From NCBI GenBank assembly GCA_035701265.1, contig DASSNU010000017.1, positions 1 through 64,000 of the forward strand: DNA of 64,000 nt, given 5' to 3'. The notes under the pieces were generated by a model that was not told the DNA's origin, made no database searches, and saw only the letters and a program-made list of their open reading frames with translations. Positions 8,775-17,565 of this stretch are shown here, one piece after another (the first letter of the stretch is position 1; every line of letters begins with the position of its first letter). Source of the stretch: DASSNU01 sp035701265. GTDB lineage: Bacteria > Gemmatimonadota > Gemmatimonadetes > Gemmatimonadales > Gemmatimonadaceae. The position numbers and the translations under genes are program-made.

Positions 8775-10742
8775 TCAGTCCGCGCGTCGTCCGTGCAGAA
8801 AGCCCGGAGTGCGTGGCGCCGGGGCGTCGAGCATCTCGCGCACGGCCATGGCGAGTGACTGCGCGGTGAACGGCTTCTGCAGGAACGCCATCCCGGGATC
8901 GAGCAATCCGCGGCGGATGATGTCGTCGTCGGTGTACCCCGAGACGAACAGGACGCGGACGTTGGGGCGCAGCGTGGCGAGCTGTTCGGCCATGGTGCGT
9001 CCGTTCATCTCCGGCATCACCACGTCGCTCACCACGCCGTGAATCTCGCCGCCGTACTCGCTCGCCACGCGCAGGGCATCCGCACCGTGGCGCGCCTCGA
9101 GCACCGTGTACCCCTGCCGCTCGAGGATCCGGCGCGACAGCCGCCGCACCGGCTCTTCATCCTCCACCAGCAGGAGCACTTCGGTGCCCGCGGGTGCCGT
9201 GCGTACCGACGCCGCGGCTGCGGTCTCCTGCCCCGATGCGGCGCGCGGAAGGTAGATGCGGAACGTCGTCCCGCGCGAGGGCTCGCTGTCGCACAGGATG
9301 TAGCCGCCGCTCTGCTTCACCGTCCCGTACACGGTCGAGAGCCCCAGTCCCGTGCCGCGCCCCGGCTCCTTGGTGGTGAAGAACGGCTCGAACATGTGCG
9401 ACTGCACCTCGCCGCTCATTCCGGTCCCGGTGTCCGACACGGTGAGCAGCACGTACTGTCCTGGCACCACGCTGGCGTACGGCAGCCCGGGAAGCTGCTC
9501 CAACCGGATGTTGGCGGCTTCGATGCTCAGCGTGCCGCCGTTCGGCATGGCGTCGCGCGCGTTGAGCACCAGGTTCACCAGCGCCTGCTCGAGCTGCCCA
9601 CGGTCGGCCATCACCGGGTGCGGGTCGGTGCCGGCAATGCAGACCATCTGGATGTCCTCGCCAATGAGCCGGCGCAGCATCGGCTCCAGATCGGCGAGCA
9701 CGGCGGAGAGATCGAGCAGCCGCGGCTGGAGCAACTGCTTGCGGCTGAACGCCAGGAGCTGGCGTGTGAGCGATCCGGCGCGGCGCGACGCTTTCTGGAT
9801 CTCCACCAGGTCCTCGTACGACGGGTCCACCGGCTCCGTGCCCTCGAGCAGCAGCTCCGTGTGGAAGTTGATGACGGTGAGCAGGTTGTTGAAGTCGTGC
9901 GCCACGCCGCCAGCCAGCTGTCCCACCGCTTCGATCTTCTGCGATTGGCGCAGCTGCGCTTCGAGCGCTTTCTGGTCGGTGATGTCGCGGGAATGGAGCA
10001 CCACACCGCGCACGGCCGGCTCGCGCAGCAGATTCCGCCCGCTCATGACGAGCGTGCGCCACGTGCCATCCCGATGCCGGTGCCGCATCTCGAGGGCGGC
10101 CAGCTCGTGCGTGCCGCGCGTGAGCTCGGCCAGCGCCTCACGCACGCGGGCCTGATCTTCCTGGTGCACGAACTCGAGCACGGAGCGCCCGACCATCTCC
10201 GTCGGGCCGAAGCCGAGCACGCGCTCCGCCGACGGACTCACGTACGTGGTGATGCCGGACTCGTCGGCGATGCGCACGACGTCCGAGCCCTGCTCGATGA
10301 TCGCGCGGAAGCGCTGCTCGCGCTCGCGCAGCAACGCCAGCACCTGCTCGCGCTCGCTCACGTCGTGCGCGATCACGAGCTTCGCCTTCGTGCCTTCGAG
10401 GCTGATGGGATGGCTCGTGATCTCGACGTCGATCACGCTCCCATCCTTGCGGCGGTGCCGGTGCAGGCCGCGATAGCTCTGGTCGCGATGATGACTGATG
10501 GACGCGCGCAGCTCCGCGCATTCCGCGTCCGACGGCGGAAGGCTCGCCACGGTCATCGCCAGGAACTCCGCGCGCGTGTAGCCGTAGTGCGTCACCGCCG
10601 CGTCGTTCACCTCGAGGAACCGCAGCGTCTCCGCGTCGAACAACCACATGGGGAGCGGGTTCAGCTCGAAGAGCAGCCGGTACTGATCGTCCGCCCGGCG
10701 CATCTGCGTCAGATCATGCTCCCGCTCCACGGCGATCGTCAT
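8775..10742 (-). CDS. PAS-PAS hybrid sensor histidine kinase/response regulator
   Basis: A 655-residue soluble kinase. Order: PAS domain 1 (about 20-130, with LLFELNPLPMWLFDAET), PAS domain 2 (145-258, AIIEQGSDVVRIADESG), histidine-kinase dimerisation with phospho-acceptor His282 in GGVAHDFNNLLT, an HATPase domain (N box NLVLNARDAM, G boxes VSDTGTGM and GRGTGLGLSTVYG) and a C-terminal receiver with Asp573 in SDVVMPEMNG and Lys in LQKPF. It lacks membrane segments, so the stimulus is probably cytoplasmic. The frame stays open far upstream, but there it overlaps the divergent rhodanese gene and shows no domain; the start at MTIAVEREHDL just before PAS 1 is preferred. No separate regulator with an output domain is adjacent. 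Confidence 0.9.
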   Translation of the reverse strand: MTIAVEREHDLTQMRRADDQYRLLFELNPLPMWLFDAETLRFLEVNDAAVTHYGYTRAEFLAMTVASLPPSDAECAELRASISHHRDQSYRGLHRHRRKDGSVIDVEITSHPISLEGTKAKLVIAHDVSEREQVLALLREREQRFRAIIEQGSDVVRIADESGITTYVSPSAERVLGFGPTEMVGRSVLEFVHQEDQARVREALAELTRGTHELAALEMRHRHRDGTWRTLVMSGRNLLREPAVRGVVLHSRDITDQKALEAQLRQSQKIEAVGQLAGGVAHDFNNLLTVINFHTELLLEGTEPVDPSYEDLVEIQKASRRAGSLTRQLLAFSRKQLLQPRLLDLSAVLADLEPMLRRLIGEDIQMVCIAGTDPHPVMADRGQLEQALVNLVLNARDAMPNGGTLSIEAANIRLEQLPGLPYASVVPGQYVLLTVSDTGTGMSGEVQSHMFEPFFTTKEPGRGTGLGLSTVYGTVKQSGGYILCDSEPSRGTTFRIYLPRAASGQETAAAASVRTAPAGTEVLLLVEDEEPVRRLSRRILERQGYTVLEARHGADALRVASEYGGEIHGVVSDVVMPEMNGRTMAEQLATLRPNVRVLFVSGYTDDDIIRRGLLDPGMAFLQKPFTAQSLAMAVREMLDAPAPRTPGFLHGRRAD

Positions 10743-11134
10743 GCCCGCGTGCGCCGCGACGACGGCCGGACATCGCGCGCCCGGCGGACGCCGGCACGCG
10801 CGGGAACGCAGGGGGCGTGCGCGATGTCCCGCCGCACCGCGCGACCGGTGCTGCGAGCGAAGATGCGACTGACGACGATCGGAGGACGTACGTTGCGCAT
10901 CGGCGGAGGGGCGATCGAGTGGCGATGTGACTCGAGTGCACTGACCCATTGATCGACGATCCACGTTCCGGCGCCGGAACGATTGTGAGAGACTCCTAAT
11001 GCACAAGTGTGAGAGAGTCTTAATGCACGGAACGACGTGCGTTGCGACCGGTTGACCGTGGCGTGATGTCTCTCTACGTTGGCGCCAACGGTGGGATCCA
11101 CGTGTGTGTACGACCGCGGACGAGGTGAGGGGCG
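10743..11134. other. Divergent intergenic region with direct repeats
   Basis: 392 bases between the hybrid kinase (minus) and the rhodanese operon (plus). It holds a pair of near-identical 20-nt repeats at 10985-11028 (listed separately) and otherwise no gene I can support. The start-proximal end has GAGGTGAGGGG before the rhodanese ATG. The true kinase start could be moved into this region, since its frame remains open. Confidence 0.6.
10985..11028 (+). repeat. Two tandem 20-nt direct repeats, possible operator
   Basis: GTGAGAGACTCCTAATGCAC (10985-11004) and GTGAGAGAGTCTTAATGCAC (11009-11028) match at 18 of 20 positions with a 24-nt period, a little over two helical turns, so both copies face nearly the same side of the DNA. 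They are more AT-rich than their surroundings and sit between two divergent genes, as expected of a tandem regulator site. The regulator is unknown; the sequence is not the CIRCE element. Confidence 0.6.
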
Positions 11135-11521
11135 ATGACGAAGTGGCGACCAGGGATCGATGCGGCCGGATACGAGGAGGCAGTGCGCGATTCCAGAACG
11201 CGCATCCGTGAGATCCGGCCGCGCGAGGCGATCCCGATGCACGCGCGCTCCGACGTGCTCTTCCTCGATGTGCGCGAGCCGCAGGAGTGGAACCTCTTCC
11301 ACATTCCCGGCGCGGTGCACCTTCCCCTCGGCGACGTCGAGCGTCGCGCGCGCGACGTGGTTCCGTCCGAGCCGCAGCGCACGATCGTCGCCTACTGCGC
11401 GCGCGGGAACCGTTCGGCCATCGGCGCCGACATGCTGCGCGAGATGGGCTACACCGATGTCGTCTCTCTCGCCGACGGCATTCGCGGGTGGGTGGATGCG
11501 GGGGGCGAGGTGGAGCAGTGA
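11135..11521 (+). CDS. Rhodanese-domain sulfurtransferase-like protein
   Basis: A 128-residue single-domain rhodanese. It contains the CH2A-like FLDVREPQEWNLFHIPGAVHLPL and the active-site loop VAYCARGNRSA, whose Cys would carry the persulfide, followed by DGIRGWVDAGG. A roughly 25-residue N-terminal extension precedes the fold. It probably moves sulfane sulfur or handles reactive sulfur in the cytoplasm; the acceptor is unknown. GAGGTGAGGGG before the ATG supports the start. Its stop overlaps the GTG start of the next gene by 4 nt, making it the first gene of a three-gene operon. Confidence 0.88.
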   Translation: MTKWRPGIDAAGYEEAVRDSRTRIREIRPREAIPMHARSDVLFLDVREPQEWNLFHIPGAVHLPLGDVERRARDVVPSEPQRTIVAYCARGNRSAIGADMLREMGYTDVVSLADGIRGWVDAGGEVEQ

Positions 11522-12348
11522 CGCCCGTGCGCCGCGAGCGATTCGAGCTGCGCGCCGCATCGGGGCGACCGATCCGCGGCGAGGTGCTGCACCCCGAGAC
11601 AGCGCGTGGCAGCGTGCTCCTCTGCCATGGCTTCAAGGGGTTCTACCGGTGGGGCTTCTTCCCGTACCTGGCCGAGCGGTTGGCGGCCGCCGGGTTGTGC
11701 GCGATCGCGTTCAATTTCTCCGGGAGCGGCGTGGGCGCGGACCGGGAGTCGTTCACCGATGCGGACGCGTTCTTTCATGCGACGATCGGCGGCGACCTGG
11801 CCGATGTCGCGAGCGTGGTGGTGCACGGCCGCGAGGCGGGGTGGATCGCCGAGCGCTACGGGGTGATGGGGCATTCGCGCGGTGGTGCAGTTGCCATCCT
11901 ACATGCGTCGCGCGCGGCGGACGTGGCCGCGCTCGTCACCTGGAGCGCGATCGCCACGATCGTGCGCTGGTCGCCACAGGAGATCGCCCGGTGGCGCGAA
12001 GATGGCTACCTCGACGTGCCGAACGCGCGGACGGGGCAGGTGCTCCGCGTGGGCACCGGGCTGTTGCGGGAGATCGACGAAGCGGCGTCGGGGGCGCTGA
12101 GCATCGAGCGCGCCGCGCATCAGATTCACGTCCCGTGGCTCATCGTGCACGGCACGGCGGACGAATCGGTGGAGGCGGAAGACGCCTACCGGCTCGCGCG
12201 CGCGGCGCACGCCACCGATGTCCAGCTCGAGTTGATCGATGGCGCGGGGCACACCTTCGACATCCAGCACCCCATGTCGTCCCCATCGTCCGCGCTCGAG
12301 CGCGCGGCGTCGATCACGACGACGTTCCTGCGCGACGCGTTGGGGTGA
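11518..12348 (+). CDS. Alpha/beta hydrolase
   Basis: A 276-residue serine hydrolase starting at the GTG that overlaps the rhodanese stop (GTGA). The fold's motifs are clear: oxyanion strand SVLLCHGFKGFYRWGF, nucleophile elbow GVMGHSRGGAVA with the catalytic Ser, acid region LIVHGTADESVEAEDA and catalytic His in DGAGHTFDIQHP. It resembles the dienelactone-hydrolase/S9-like esterases; the substrate is unknown. No signal peptide, so cytoplasmic. The downstream gene overlaps its stop by 4 nt, so the three products are expected to be made together. Confidence 0.88.
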   Translation: MTPVRRERFELRAASGRPIRGEVLHPETARGSVLLCHGFKGFYRWGFFPYLAERLAAAGLCAIAFNFSGSGVGADRESFTDADAFFHATIGGDLADVASVVVHGREAGWIAERYGVMGHSRGGAVAILHASRAADVAALVTWSAIATIVRWSPQEIARWREDGYLDVPNARTGQVLRVGTGLLREIDEAASGALSIERAAHQIHVPWLIVHGTADESVEAEDAYRLARAAHATDVQLELIDGAGHTFDIQHPMSSPSSALERAASITTTFLRDALG

Positions 12349-12959
12349 CGCCGTACGAGCGGTTGCTGGCGCACGCGACGGTGGCGCGGCTCGCCCGGTC
12401 GCTGGCCACGCGCCCCGGGTGCATCATCGATGACGATCCGGAGGCGCGCCAGGCGGCGGTCGCGCTGATCCTGCGCGCGGGAGCGGGCGATGCGCTGGAG
12501 CTGCTGCTCATCCGCCGCGCGGTGTACGAGGGCGATCCGTGGAGCGGTCACGTGGCCCTCCCCGGCGGACGGCGCGAGACGCAGGATGCGACGCTCGAGC
12601 AGACCGCCATCCGCGAGACGTGGGAGGAGACGGGAATCGATCTCGCCGCCGGCGCGCGCCTGCTCGGCACGCTGGACGATGTGCATCCGCGCACGGTGGT
12701 GCTCCCGCGCATCGTGATCACGCCGCTGGTGTTCGTGCTCGCCGTGCAGGTGCCGTTGATGTTGTCGGGGGAAGTGGCCGACGCGTTCTGGGTGCCGCTG
12801 GCGGCGCTGCAGGACCCGGCGACGTCGCGCGAGGTGGAGCTCGAGCTCACCGGCGGCCCCCGTCGCGTGCCGTCGTTCCAGCATGCGGGGCACACCATCT
12901 GGGGGCTCACCGAGCGGATCCTTCGGGATCTCCTGGCGCGACTGGCGGAGCCGGAGTGA
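12345..12959 (+). CDS. Nudix hydrolase, CoA-diphosphatase type
   Basis: A 204-residue protein starting at the overlapping GTG. The Nudix region reads LPGGRRETQDATL then TAIRETWEETGI. The first glycines stand one residue further from the RE..EE core than in the standard box, a spacing seen in coenzyme A diphosphatases (NudL/NUDT7 type). The preceding LLLIRRAVYEGDPWSGHVAL also matches the position of that family's extra motif. It probably cleaves CoA or acyl-CoA to phosphopantetheine and 3',5'-ADP. Third gene of the operon after the rhodanese and hydrolase genes. Confidence 0.85.
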   Translation: MTPYERLLAHATVARLARSLATRPGCIIDDDPEARQAAVALILRAGAGDALELLLIRRAVYEGDPWSGHVALPGGRRETQDATLEQTAIRETWEETGIDLAAGARLLGTLDDVHPRTVVLPRIVITPLVFVLAVQVPLMLSGEVADAFWVPLAALQDPATSREVELELTGGPRRVPSFQHAGHTIWGLTERILRDLLARLAEPE

Positions 12960-13080
12960 CGCGCGGCGCGTGCGCGGCGCGTGCGCGGAACGCGACGCCC
13001 CTGGCGCACGGGTGCGCCGCGGATGCACCGTACCACGCGGCGCCCGTGTGGCGCCGCCACCGTCCATCCCAGGAGAATCC

Positions 13081-14811
13081 GTGCTCACTGCGCACCATCG
13101 CATTGTCACCGGACCGCGCCCCGCGCGATCCACTTCGCATCGCGGCGCCCACGGGAGCGCGCGCCGGGGGTGGAGCGTGGCGGCTGCGCTCCTCGCACTC
13201 GTATTGCTCGCTCCGTGGACCACAGCAGCCGCGCAGCGCACCGCCACGCGCCCGGCCGCATCCACCCCCCGCAGCGCGGCCTACGACATTCGCTACCACC
13301 TCGCGATCGGCGATCCCGCATCGCACCGCTACCATGTGGAGCTCACCGTGGGCGGCGTCACCGGCGACACGCTCCGCCTGCAGATGCCGGTCTGGTCGCC
13401 GGGGCGCTACGCCAAGATGGACTTCGCCAAGAACGTGCTCGGTCTCGCCGTCACCGACGACAACGGGCGCGCGCTCCAGTTCGACAAGGAGTTGGGTTCG
13501 CTCTGGCGCGTCTATCCGGCGGGGGCGCGCGCGATCCACGTGCGCTACGACGTCTTCGCGAACACGCTCTCCGGCACGTTCAGCGTGCTCGACAGCGCGC
13601 ACGCCAACTTCAACGGCCCGTCGCTCTTCCTGTACGTGGTGGGGCACAAACCCGACCCGGTGCGCCTCACGGTCGACATCCCGGCGGGGTGGCACCTCAT
13701 CAACGGCGCGAGCACGCAACCGGATCAGCGGGAATTCACCTTTCCCGACTACGACCACCTGATCGACACGCCCACCGAGGTGGCGCCCGCGTTCACGGTG
13801 GACAGCTTCCGCGTGGATGGCCGGCTGTACCGCGTGGTGGTGCACCACAACGGGCCGGAGCACGGACAGCGCGAGCGATTCGTGCGCGACGTGGAGCGCA
13901 TCGTCCGCGCGGAGAACACGGTGATCGCGCCGCCCCCGCTCGAGATGTACACGTTCCTGTTCAACATCGGCTACGACGGGCGCGACGGGATGGAGCACCT
14001 GTACTCCACGCAGATCATGGATCGGAACGTGTGGAGCGACACGGCGCAGGTCCTCCCCGGGATCACGAGCGCCGCGCACGAGTACTTCCACACGTGGAAC
14101 GTGAAGCGCATCCGGCCGGTGGCGCTGGGACCGTTCGACTACACGCGCGAACAGTATCAGCCCAGTCTGTGGGTGGCCGAAGGATGGACGCAGTACTACG
14201 GCGAGATGACGCTGCACCGCGCGGGGATCATCTCCAAGGACACGCTCTACGCGCTGCTGGGCCGCCGCATCCAGTACAACAGCGAGCTGCCGGCACGCAC
14301 GGAGGTCTCCGCGCGCATGTCGTCGTTCAACGCGCCCTTCTGGGATGGCGCCGCGCAGGCGATGGCCACCGACCGCGACCACGCGTTCATCTCGTACTAC
14401 TACAAGGGCGAGGCGCTGGCGATGCTGCTCGACCTGTCCATCCGCGGGCGCACGGCGAACGCGCGGTCGCTGGACGACGTGCTGCGCACGCTCAAGCGGC
14501 ACGTGTGGGACGACGCACCCAAGGCCACGTACTACCTGCAAGGGCGCGGCTACACCGAGCAGGACGTGGAGCGCGCAGCCAGCGAGGTGGCGGGCACGGA
14601 CATGCAGCCATGGTTCGAGCGCTACGTGGGCGGCGTGGAGGAGCTGCCGTGGACGGAGACGCTCGCGCTGGCCGGCCTCCGCGTGCGCGTGACGGGGGAG
14701 GGGAAGGAGAAGCGCTACGTGTTGGAGGAGATCCCGGACGCGACCGACGCGCAGCGGCGCGTGCGCGACGGCTGGCTCACCGACACCACGGGCACCACCG
14801 CGTCGCCGTAG
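13081..14811 (+). CDS. Secreted M61-family (glycyl) aminopeptidase
   Basis: A 576-residue protein starting at a GTG with AGGAG 5 nt upstream. A signal peptide (about 30-60, WSVAAALLALVLLAPWTTAAAQ) follows a long basic leader. The M61 catalytic signature is HEYFHTWNVKRIRP (HEYFH at 333-337) with the third zinc ligand Glu367 in WVAEGWTQYY. The N-terminal beta domain (70-230) and the YYKGEALAMLLDL helix are also typical. The usual C-terminal PDZ domain is missing or reduced: only about 60 residues follow the helical catalytic region. It should act in the periplasm on N-terminal Gly/Ala peptides. Confidence 0.88.
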   Translation: MLTAHHRIVTGPRPARSTSHRGAHGSARRGWSVAAALLALVLLAPWTTAAAQRTATRPAASTPRSAAYDIRYHLAIGDPASHRYHVELTVGGVTGDTLRLQMPVWSPGRYAKMDFAKNVLGLAVTDDNGRALQFDKELGSLWRVYPAGARAIHVRYDVFANTLSGTFSVLDSAHANFNGPSLFLYVVGHKPDPVRLTVDIPAGWHLINGASTQPDQREFTFPDYDHLIDTPTEVAPAFTVDSFRVDGRLYRVVVHHNGPEHGQRERFVRDVERIVRAENTVIAPPPLEMYTFLFNIGYDGRDGMEHLYSTQIMDRNVWSDTAQVLPGITSAAHEYFHTWNVKRIRPVALGPFDYTREQYQPSLWVAEGWTQYYGEMTLHRAGIISKDTLYALLGRRIQYNSELPARTEVSARMSSFNAPFWDGAAQAMATDRDHAFISYYYKGEALAMLLDLSIRGRTANARSLDDVLRTLKRHVWDDAPKATYYLQGRGYTEQDVERAASEVAGTDMQPWFERYVGGVEELPWTETLALAGLRVRVTGEGKEKRYVLEEIPDATDAQRRVRDGWLTDTTGTTASP

Positions 14812-14877
14812 CGTCGCGGTGGCGGAGGCGCCGAAACTCCGCGCTCCGCGTCGGGGGGCGGAACGGGTCTTGCCCGC

Positions 14878-15342
14878 ATGGCCCGCGTGCAGCGAGGAGA
14901 CAGCGGCGTGTCCGCGCGCGTGGTCCATGGTGAGCCCGGCGTCACCATCCCGATTCTGATCGACCGGCTGAAGGACGACTCCAGGCGGCTCCTGCGCAAT
15001 GAGGTGGAGCTCGCCCGGATGGAGGTGCGTGAGTCCGTCCACCAGGCCGGGCGCGGCGCGCTCTGGCTGGGCATCGCCTTCGGGGTGGGCGTGGTGGCGA
15101 CGGTCTCCTTCACCGTCCTCGCGAGCACGGTACTCGGCCGGATCTTCGACAGCTTGTGGGGCGGGACGCTCCTCACCGGCGCGCTGGAGCTGCTCTTCGG
15201 CGCATGGCTCGTGCTCCGTGGCGTCCACCGGTTGCAGGCGCCGCCGTACTCGCTGGCGCAGTCGCGTGCGGAGCTGAAGGAGACGGCGCACTGGGTGGGC
15301 GACCAGCGGCGCGAGGCGTCCATACCTCGCCGCGCTGACTGA
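14878..15342 (+). CDS. DUF1469/holin-X-like membrane protein
   Basis: A 154-residue protein. A charged amphipathic N-terminal helix (DDSRRLLRNEVELARMEVRE) is followed by two membrane segments (roughly 62-85 and 95-115) and a hydrophilic C-terminus. This is the pattern of the DUF1469 (YqjE, 'phage holin superfamily III') family, usually not phage-derived and of unknown role in the cell envelope. Residues 1-20 could be an over-extension. It precedes the ABC cassette by 131 nt and may be separately transcribed. Confidence 0.75.
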   Translation: MARVQRGDSGVSARVVHGEPGVTIPILIDRLKDDSRRLLRNEVELARMEVRESVHQAGRGALWLGIAFGVGVVATVSFTVLASTVLGRIFDSLWGGTLLTGALELLFGAWLVLRGVHRLQAPPYSLAQSRAELKETAHWVGDQRREASIPRRAD

Positions 15343-15473
15343 GCTCGCCGGGCGCGCGTTGCGCGCGCCGTGTTCCGCACCGAGCTTTCCGATCACACGC
15401 ATTGCCGGACGACCGAGCGCGCGAAAGCCGCTCGTGACACCGTCCGGTCGTCACCGCTCACCATCCATCCGGC

Positions 15474-16361
15474 GTGCGGCGTTCACCGATCCTCCGCGCG
15501 GGCGTCGTGCTCGCGCTCGTCACGGCCTCCCCGCTGGACGCACAGGCACCGTCGCGCGTGCAGGTGCACCCGCCGGCGCGCGCGCGAGCGGAGGCGCCCC
15601 GACGCACGATCGCCATCGATGCACGGCTGGCTGCCGATGCGCATCTCCGCGTCGGGGACCTCGTGGTGATCGCGGCCGATGCAGCCATGCAGCGTGCGGA
15701 CACGGTGCGCGTGGGAGCCATCGTCCAGCGCCGCGCGGATCCGAGCGAGATCGCGCGCAACGCGTACCATGTCCGACTGCATCTCGACCAGTTGCAGCAG
15801 CTCACCGCGACCGGCGACCGCGTGGATCGTTTCGCGGTGGCCACGCGCGGTGCCGCTGCCACGGACAGCGTGGTGGAGCACGTCAATCATGTGGCCTTCG
15901 GCTTCCGGGCGCACCGCTCGCGCGACGTGGCGGCGGAAACGTCCACCACCTTCGAGGTGGTGAGCCGTTTCCACCGCGCGATCGGGGTGATCACCATCGT
16001 GGCGAGCGCGATCTTCCTGCTCTGCATCCTGCTCCTCAAGGTGGAAGAGCGACGGCGCGATGTGGCGGCGCTGCGACTGATCGGCATCTCGCGCGGCACC
16101 GTGCTCCGCGCCGTCGTCCTCGAGGCGGCCGTGGTGGCGGCGATCGGGAGTGCGATCGGCGTGGGAATCGGGGCGGCGGCGTCGGCCATCGTGAACGCGC
16201 ACTACCAGGGCGTCTACCGCACGCCGCTGCGCTTCTCGATCATCACCGGAGACGTCGTCCTGCTCGCCGTGTCGCTCTCGATCGCGCTCGGCGTCGTGGC
16301 CGGCGCGCTGGCGGCATACCGCCTGGTGCGCGAGCGTCCGCTCACCCTCCTCGGTCGCTGA
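15474..16361 (+). CDS. FtsX-type ABC transporter permease, first of cassette
   Basis: A 295-residue protein starting at GTG. An N-terminal hydrophobic segment, a soluble periplasmic domain (about 25-160), then three membrane helices at the end (about 168-188, 212-240, 258-285) give the FtsX/MacB permease layout in reduced form. The cytoplasmic loop VEERRRDVAALRLIGISRGTVLRAVVLEA is the characteristic FtsX coupling motif. The start context GGCGTGCGG has no strong ribosome site. The next gene begins 2 nt after the stop. It likely pairs with the following permease to form a heterodimer driven by the ATPase two genes on. Confidence 0.82.
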   Translation: MRRSPILRAGVVLALVTASPLDAQAPSRVQVHPPARARAEAPRRTIAIDARLAADAHLRVGDLVVIAADAAMQRADTVRVGAIVQRRADPSEIARNAYHVRLHLDQLQQLTATGDRVDRFAVATRGAAATDSVVEHVNHVAFGFRAHRSRDVAAETSTTFEVVSRFHRAIGVITIVASAIFLLCILLLKVEERRRDVAALRLIGISRGTVLRAVVLEAAVVAAIGSAIGVGIGAAASAIVNAHYQGVYRTPLRFSIITGDVVLLAVSLSIALGVVAGALAAYRLVRERPLTLLGR

Positions 16362-16362
16362 C

Positions 16363-17565
16363 GTGGAATCGGCGCGCCTTCGCGTCGCGCTCGCCGCGGC
16401 GACGCTCCGCCGCCACGCGCCGCGCACGCTCCTCGCCATCGCCGGCGTGGCGGTGGCCGCCGCGCTCCTCCTCGACATGGTCATGCTCTCGACGGGGATG
16501 CGCGAGTCGTTCCGGCAATTACTCACCAGCCGCGACTTCGAGCTGCGTCTCTCGCCGCGCGGCACGCTCCCATTCGACACCGAAGCCACCATTCGCGGCG
16601 CGGACACGTTACTCGCCGAGCTCCGCGCCGAACCCGAGATCGTGCGCGTGAGCCCGGTGCTCGGCGCATCGGTGCACGTCCAGGGCGGCGCGCGCGCGGC
16701 GACCGCGTTCGCCCTCGGGATCCACGCCGATGTGCAGGGAGACTATCGCCTCCTCACCGGTCACGACATCGACGCGCCGCTCACCCTGGTGGCGAACGAC
16801 CGGTTTCTCCACGACGCCGGCGCGCGCGTGGGCGACACGCTCTCCCTCGCCGCCGGCTACGATCCGCAGCTCCGCGCGGCCACCGGCGCGCGGCGGCTGG
16901 TGGTGCGCGGGCGAGCGAAATTCATCTATCTCTCCGCCGATCAACCGGCTCTCGCCCTGCCGCTCGCCACGCTGCAACGGATGCTGGGTGCGGAGGGCGC
17001 GGGGCGCGTCTCGCTCGTCATGCTGCACACGCGGCGCGGTGTGAACGCGGACACGCTTGGCCGCCGGTTGGAAGCGCGCTTCCCGCGCGTGAGCGCGATC
17101 TCCACCGCGCGCGCGGTACAGCGGATCGACGAACGGCTGAGCTACTTCCGCCAGCTTGCGCTCATCCTCGGGAGCACCAGTCTCATCGTCGGCTTTCTGC
17201 TCGTCACCACGCTCATGACCGTGTCGGTGAACGAGCGCGTGGGCGAGATCGCCGTGCTGCGTGCGGTGGGGGTGTCGCGCACGCACGTCGTGCAGCAGAT
17301 CGTGTTGGAGGGGAGCGCGATCACCCTGGCAGGCGCGCTGGCCGGCACCGCGCTCGGCCTGCTCACCGCCCGCTGGCTCGATGGGATTCTCTCGGCCTTT
17401 CCCGGGCTCCCTGCGGGCGTGGATTTCTTTCTCTTTCAGCCTCGTGCCGCGTGGACGGCGCTCGCCCTGCTCGCCGCGTGCGGAATCGCGGCGGGACTCT
17501 ACCCTGCATGGCGCGCGGCGTCGCTCCCCATCGCGCACACGCTGCGCGAGGAGGCGGTGGCATGA
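16363..17565 (+). CDS. FtsX/MacB-type ABC transporter permease, second of cassette
   Basis: A 400-residue permease starting at GTG, 2 nt after the previous stop. One helix near the N-terminus (about 22-42, LLAIAGVAVAAALLLDMVML), a large periplasmic MacB-PCD-like domain (45-255), then three helices (about 268-292, 318-338, 366-386) follow the standard four-helix topology. The coupling motif NERVGEIAVLRAVGVSRTHV is present. Members of this family do not pump through a pore but move lipids or lipoproteins, or use mechanical transmission across the membrane. Its stop overlaps the ATPase start (ATGA). Confidence 0.88.
   Translation: MESARLRVALAAATLRRHAPRTLLAIAGVAVAAALLLDMVMLSTGMRESFRQLLTSRDFELRLSPRGTLPFDTEATIRGADTLLAELRAEPEIVRVSPVLGASVHVQGGARAATAFALGIHADVQGDYRLLTGHDIDAPLTLVANDRFLHDAGARVGDTLSLAAGYDPQLRAATGARRLVVRGRAKFIYLSADQPALALPLATLQRMLGAEGAGRVSLVMLHTRRGVNADTLGRRLEARFPRVSAISTARAVQRIDERLSYFRQLALILGSTSLIVGFLLVTTLMTVSVNERVGEIAVLRAVGVSRTHVVQQIVLEGSAITLAGALAGTALGLLTARWLDGILSAFPGLPAGVDFFLFQPRAAWTALALLAACGIAAGLYPAWRAASLPIAHTLREEAVA

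Noticed and set aside
10985..11028. Possible HrcA/CIRCE element
   Set aside because: The repeats are direct, not inverted, and do not contain TTAGCACTC...GAGTGCTAA.
10743..11636. N-terminal extension of the hybrid kinase (about 298 extra residues)
   Set aside because: It has no domain, is opposite the rhodanese gene and the paired repeats, and is Arg-rich like other non-coding frames.
14878..15342. Prophage origin for the holin-like protein
   Set aside because: The match is to the chromosomal DUF1469 family. No lysis, integrase, capsid or tail genes are nearby.
12907..15402. Very long open frame antisense to the M61 peptidase
   Set aside because: The frame is Arg/His/Ala-rich, has no family motif and lies opposite the peptidase and DUF1469 genes. 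High GC keeps such frames open by chance.
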